Of a stretch of 7,002 nucleotides of DNA, positions 4,940 to 7,002 are shown in pieces. The DNA comes from Candidatus Woesearchaeota archaeon CG10_big_fil_rev_8_21_14_0_10_36_11 (GTDB taxonomy: Archaea; Nanobdellota; Nanobdellia; Woesearchaeales; GW2011-AR9): assembly GCA_002762845.1 (NCBI GenBank), contig PCYB01000011.1:1-7002 (forward strand). Reading direction: 5' to 3'. Positions within the stretch are counted from its first letter, which is position 1; each line of letters begins with the position of its first letter. The position numbers and the translations under genes are program-made. The notes beneath the pieces are model-generated. The model was given only the letters and a program-made list of their open reading frames with translations. It was not told the DNA's origin and searched no databases.

Positions 4940-6460
4940 ATGGATACTATTCATAAACTTGCTCTTGAAACGATACAGAAAAACAAACAGGCACTCATAT
5001 TTGTGCCAAGCCGAGCGAGTGCAGAAAAAACAGCAGAAGAAATTTCTTTATTAACGCATATGAATTATCCTGAGTTTGAAGAGACTGTTCTTAAAGCAGC
5101 ATCTACTCCCACAAAACAATGTAAAAGGCTATCCCGATGTATCAAGAAAGGGGTGGCGTTTCATCATGCAGGATTATTACAAAAACAAAAAGATCTTATT
5201 GAAGACGAGTTTAGAAGTGGAAACATAAAGATTATTTGTTGTACACCGACATTGGCTGCAGGAATGTCTCTTCCTGCATTCAGAGTTATTATAAAATCAC
5301 TTAAACGATATTCTGGCAAATGGGGCATGGATTGGATACCTATCTTGGAATATATGCAAATGGCAGGAAGGGCAGGACGGCCAGAATATGAAGCGTTTGG
5401 TGAAGCAATTACCATTGCAAAGGATGATATTGAAAAAGAAGAAATTTATGAGCGGTACGTACTCGGTGAACCAGAAGACATTTATTCAAAATTAGCTGTA
5501 GAACCAGTATTACGAACATACGTTTTATCACTTATTTCTTCAGGAATAATACGAAATGAAGAATCCATGAAAACATTCTTTGCAAAAACGTTTTGGGCAC
5601 ATCAGTTCAAAGACATGGCAAAATTAGAGAATATCATGGATAAGATGTTATCATTATTAGAAAAATGGAAATTTGTTTCCATTGAAGGTAATGCTGGAGA
5701 CTTTGTGATAGCACATGACATGAATAGAACAAGAACAACACGAGCAACACAGATTGGAAAACGAGTGTCTGAACTGTACCTTGATCCGCTAACAGCACGG
5801 TACATTCTTGATTGTATGACGAATTTTACTGAGAGTAAAAACACATTTTCATTGTTACACATGATATCAAACACTCTTGAGATGAGGCCATTATTACGGG
5901 TTAAAGTGAAAGAGCATGATATGGTTCAAGATGAATTAGTAAAGAATTATGAATTATTATTGCAGGAAGAACCAAGTGCATTTGATCCGGAATATAATGA
6001 ATTTTGTAAATCGATTAAAACAACATTATTTTTTGACGCGTGGATTAACGAAAACGACGAGGATTATTGTATGGAAACGTTTGGCATTCGACCAGGAGAG
6101 ATACGAATGAAGTTAGAGACTGCAGACTGGTTATTGTACGCCGCTGAAGAACTTGCAAAGATAATGGAATATAGAGAAGTCGTGAAAGCTGTACGAACAT
6201 TACGAGTACGGGTAAAAAATGGAGTCAAAGAAGAGTTATTAGTATTATTAAAATTGAAGAATATTGGCCGTGTGAGAGCACGTAGGATGTATTCTAACGG
6301 CATAAAAAATCTTGGTGATGTAAAGAAAGCTGATATTACTTCATTAGGACAGATTCTTGGAAAGACTATTGCTGCTGATGTTAAGAAGCAAGTTGGTGAG
6401 GATATTACCAAAGTGCCTAAAGGAACTAGAAAAGGACAATTGAGCATTGAAAAGTATTAA
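4940..6460 (+). CDS. hel308: Hel308-type helicase, C-terminal part only (RecA2 to domain 5)
   Basis: A 506-residue protein matching the superfamily 2 Ski2-like helicase Hel308 (Hjm) from the second RecA domain on. Visible are motif IV (ALIFVPSR, 18-25), FHHAGL (74-79), motif V (CTPTLAAGMSLPA, 101-113) and motif VI (QMAGRAGRPEY, 140-150, with Arg144 and Arg147). A winged-helix region follows, with RATQIGKRVSELYLDP at 268-283. Next come the helical ratchet domain and a C-terminal helix-hairpin-helix region with RVRARRM (444-450), the Hel308 RAR motif. The last residues QLSIEKY resemble a short PCNA-interacting motif. The whole RecA1 domain is missing: no Walker A, DEAD-box-type motif II or motif III, so this chain alone should not hydrolyse ATP. 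A full Hel308 has about 700 residues. The start lies at the domain boundary, has its own box A and is preceded by an in-frame TAA at 4913-4915. Hel308 unwinds lagging-strand DNA at stalled forks. Here activity would need a separately encoded RecA1 subunit. Confidence 0.93.
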   Translation: MDTIHKLALETIQKNKQALIFVPSRASAEKTAEEISLLTHMNYPEFEETVLKAASTPTKQCKRLSRCIKKGVAFHHAGLLQKQKDLIEDEFRSGNIKIICCTPTLAAGMSLPAFRVIIKSLKRYSGKWGMDWIPILEYMQMAGRAGRPEYEAFGEAITIAKDDIEKEEIYERYVLGEPEDIYSKLAVEPVLRTYVLSLISSGIIRNEESMKTFFAKTFWAHQFKDMAKLENIMDKMLSLLEKWKFVSIEGNAGDFVIAHDMNRTRTTRATQIGKRVSELYLDPLTARYILDCMTNFTESKNTFSLLHMISNTLEMRPLLRVKVKEHDMVQDELVKNYELLLQEEPSAFDPEYNEFCKSIKTTLFFDAWINENDEDYCMETFGIRPGEIRMKLETADWLLYAAEELAKIMEYREVVKAVRTLRVRVKNGVKEELLVLLKLKNIGRVRARRMYSNGIKNLGDVKKADITSLGQILGKTIAADVKKQVGEDITKVPKGTRKGQLSIEKY

Positions 6461-6487
6461 GGCCTCTTAAGATAATGGTTTCAAACA

Positions 6488-6496
6488 TTTTATAAA
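6488..6496 (+). promoter_or_regulatory. Box A for the leaderless receiver gene
   Basis: TTTTATAAA is centred about 28 nt before ATG 6520, again fitting a leaderless mRNA with no Shine-Dalgarno. The gap after the helicase also holds a small inverted repeat, TTAAG and CTTAA at 6457-6470, which overlaps the helicase stop codon and has no T tract on the plus strand. Confidence 0.65.
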
Positions 6497-6519
6497 CACC
6501 ATTTCCGATATTTAGAGCT

Positions 6520-6912
6520 ATGTTAAATGGAAAAAAAGTGTTAGTTATTGACGATACCCCTGACGATCAAGAAATAGTAAAAAGGGGTTTAGAAAAGGTT
6601 GGTATAGAAGTTATACTTCATCATTGTTTAATCTGTGTTTATGGTTTTCTTATGAATCCTGATGTCATTCTTTCTGATACAAAAACACATTTAAATAAAC
6701 CTAATCCAGAGTATGTTGGATTACTTCGTGAAGCGTACGGAGACAGTATTCCAATAATTGGCATGTCTGCTGTAGAAGAGTCAAGAGAAAGATGGGCAGC
6801 TGTAGGCGTTGATCAATTTTTGTTAAAACCAACTGATTTCTTACGAAAAAGAGAAGAAACACTGAAACAAGTGATATATGAAACTATAAACAGGTCCAAA
6901 CCGTACAAATAA
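6520..6912 (+). CDS. Stand-alone response-regulator receiver (REC) protein
   Basis: A 130-residue single-domain CheY-like protein. The receiver active-site set is complete: the acidic pair Asp11-Asp12 in VLVIDD, the phosphoacceptor Asp53 in PDVILSD, Ser83 in IIGMSA and Lys103 in FLLKP. The alternating strands and helices run through residues 5-124, leaving only a short basic tail (NRSKPYK) and no output domain. After Asp53 comes a loop TKTHLNKPNPEY that is longer and more polar than the usual MP-containing loop. Phosphorylation by a histidine kinase is expected from the family, but no kinase is in the window, so the partner and output are unknown. It could be a phosphotransfer or protein-interaction regulator. 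Residues 32-44 (ILHHCLICVYGFL) are unusually hydrophobic for the helix 2 to strand 3 region. Its own leaderless promoter separates it from the helicase gene 59 nt upstream. Confidence 0.9.
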   Translation: MLNGKKVLVIDDTPDDQEIVKRGLEKVGIEVILHHCLICVYGFLMNPDVILSDTKTHLNKPNPEYVGLLREAYGDSIPIIGMSAVEESRERWAAVGVDQFLLKPTDFLRKREETLKQVIYETINRSKPYK

Positions 6913-7002
6913 GGTATTTTAGTCAACGACATAAATATCCTATAAAATTTTGCATAAAAATATGTTCTTTCCAAAATCCCTCCAAAGCCTCTTTCATTAA
7001 GT

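Noticed and set aside
6913..7002. A gene at the right edge
   Set aside because: On the plus strand ATG 6962 meets a stop after 12 codons. On the minus strand one frame is open from the edge to a stop at 6923-6925 (about 25 codons) and another runs on opposite the receiver gene to a stop at 6813-6815. Neither has recognisable content, so they cannot be told from chance in AT-rich DNA.

Overview
The window reads as a piece of an AT-rich archaeal chromosome. The archaeal signs are: a tRNA-Ile(GAT) interrupted by two introns, one of them in the T-loop with a bulge-helix-bulge-like splice structure; box A (TATA) elements about 26-28 nt upstream of start codons that appear to be leaderless; ribosome binding sites matching the archaeal 16S 3' end; and the C-terminal half of a Hel308-type helicase. 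The AT richness, split helicase, multi-intron tRNA and large repeat-built surface proteins suggest a DPANN lineage (Woesearchaeales or Pacearchaeales type), but that placement is inference.

Layout, left to right. Bases 1-169 hold no gene, only a small hairpin and the tRNA promoter. The tRNA occupies 170-295 and is followed by a T tract. Two neighbouring plus-strand genes encode exported proteins made of tandem cadherin/PKD-like beta-sandwich repeats: a 329-residue lipoprotein with three repeats (454-1443) and a 771-residue secreted protein with about eight (1509-3824). A 211-residue protein with a helical N-terminus and a C-terminal ACT domain follows (3864-4499). It converges on a short minus-strand orphan gene of 83 codons (4512-4763), which is richer in GC than its surroundings. 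Divergent from that is a 506-residue protein equal to Hel308 from the RecA2 domain onward (4940-6460), with no RecA1 domain. The last gene is a stand-alone response-regulator receiver protein (6520-6912). Bases 6913-7002 show no convincing gene.

The genes do not form one operon. Five of the six protein genes have a recognisable box A of their own. Three of these (ACT protein, helicase half, receiver protein) place it where a leaderless mRNA would start at the ATG. Two others (lipoprotein, small orphan) have a leader and a strong Shine-Dalgarno sequence. The two repeat proteins are probably paralogues acting together at the cell surface. The remaining genes look functionally separate.

The observations most worth following are: (1) a Hel308 gene cut exactly at the RecA1/RecA2 boundary and starting from its own promoter, so the ATP-binding half must be encoded elsewhere or be absent; (2) a tRNA-Ile with a T-loop intron at 59/60 plus a very short anticodon-loop intron with a poor splice motif; (3) a compact GC-shifted orphan gene beside that helicase half. 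I see no CRISPR array, insertion sequence or defence cassette.
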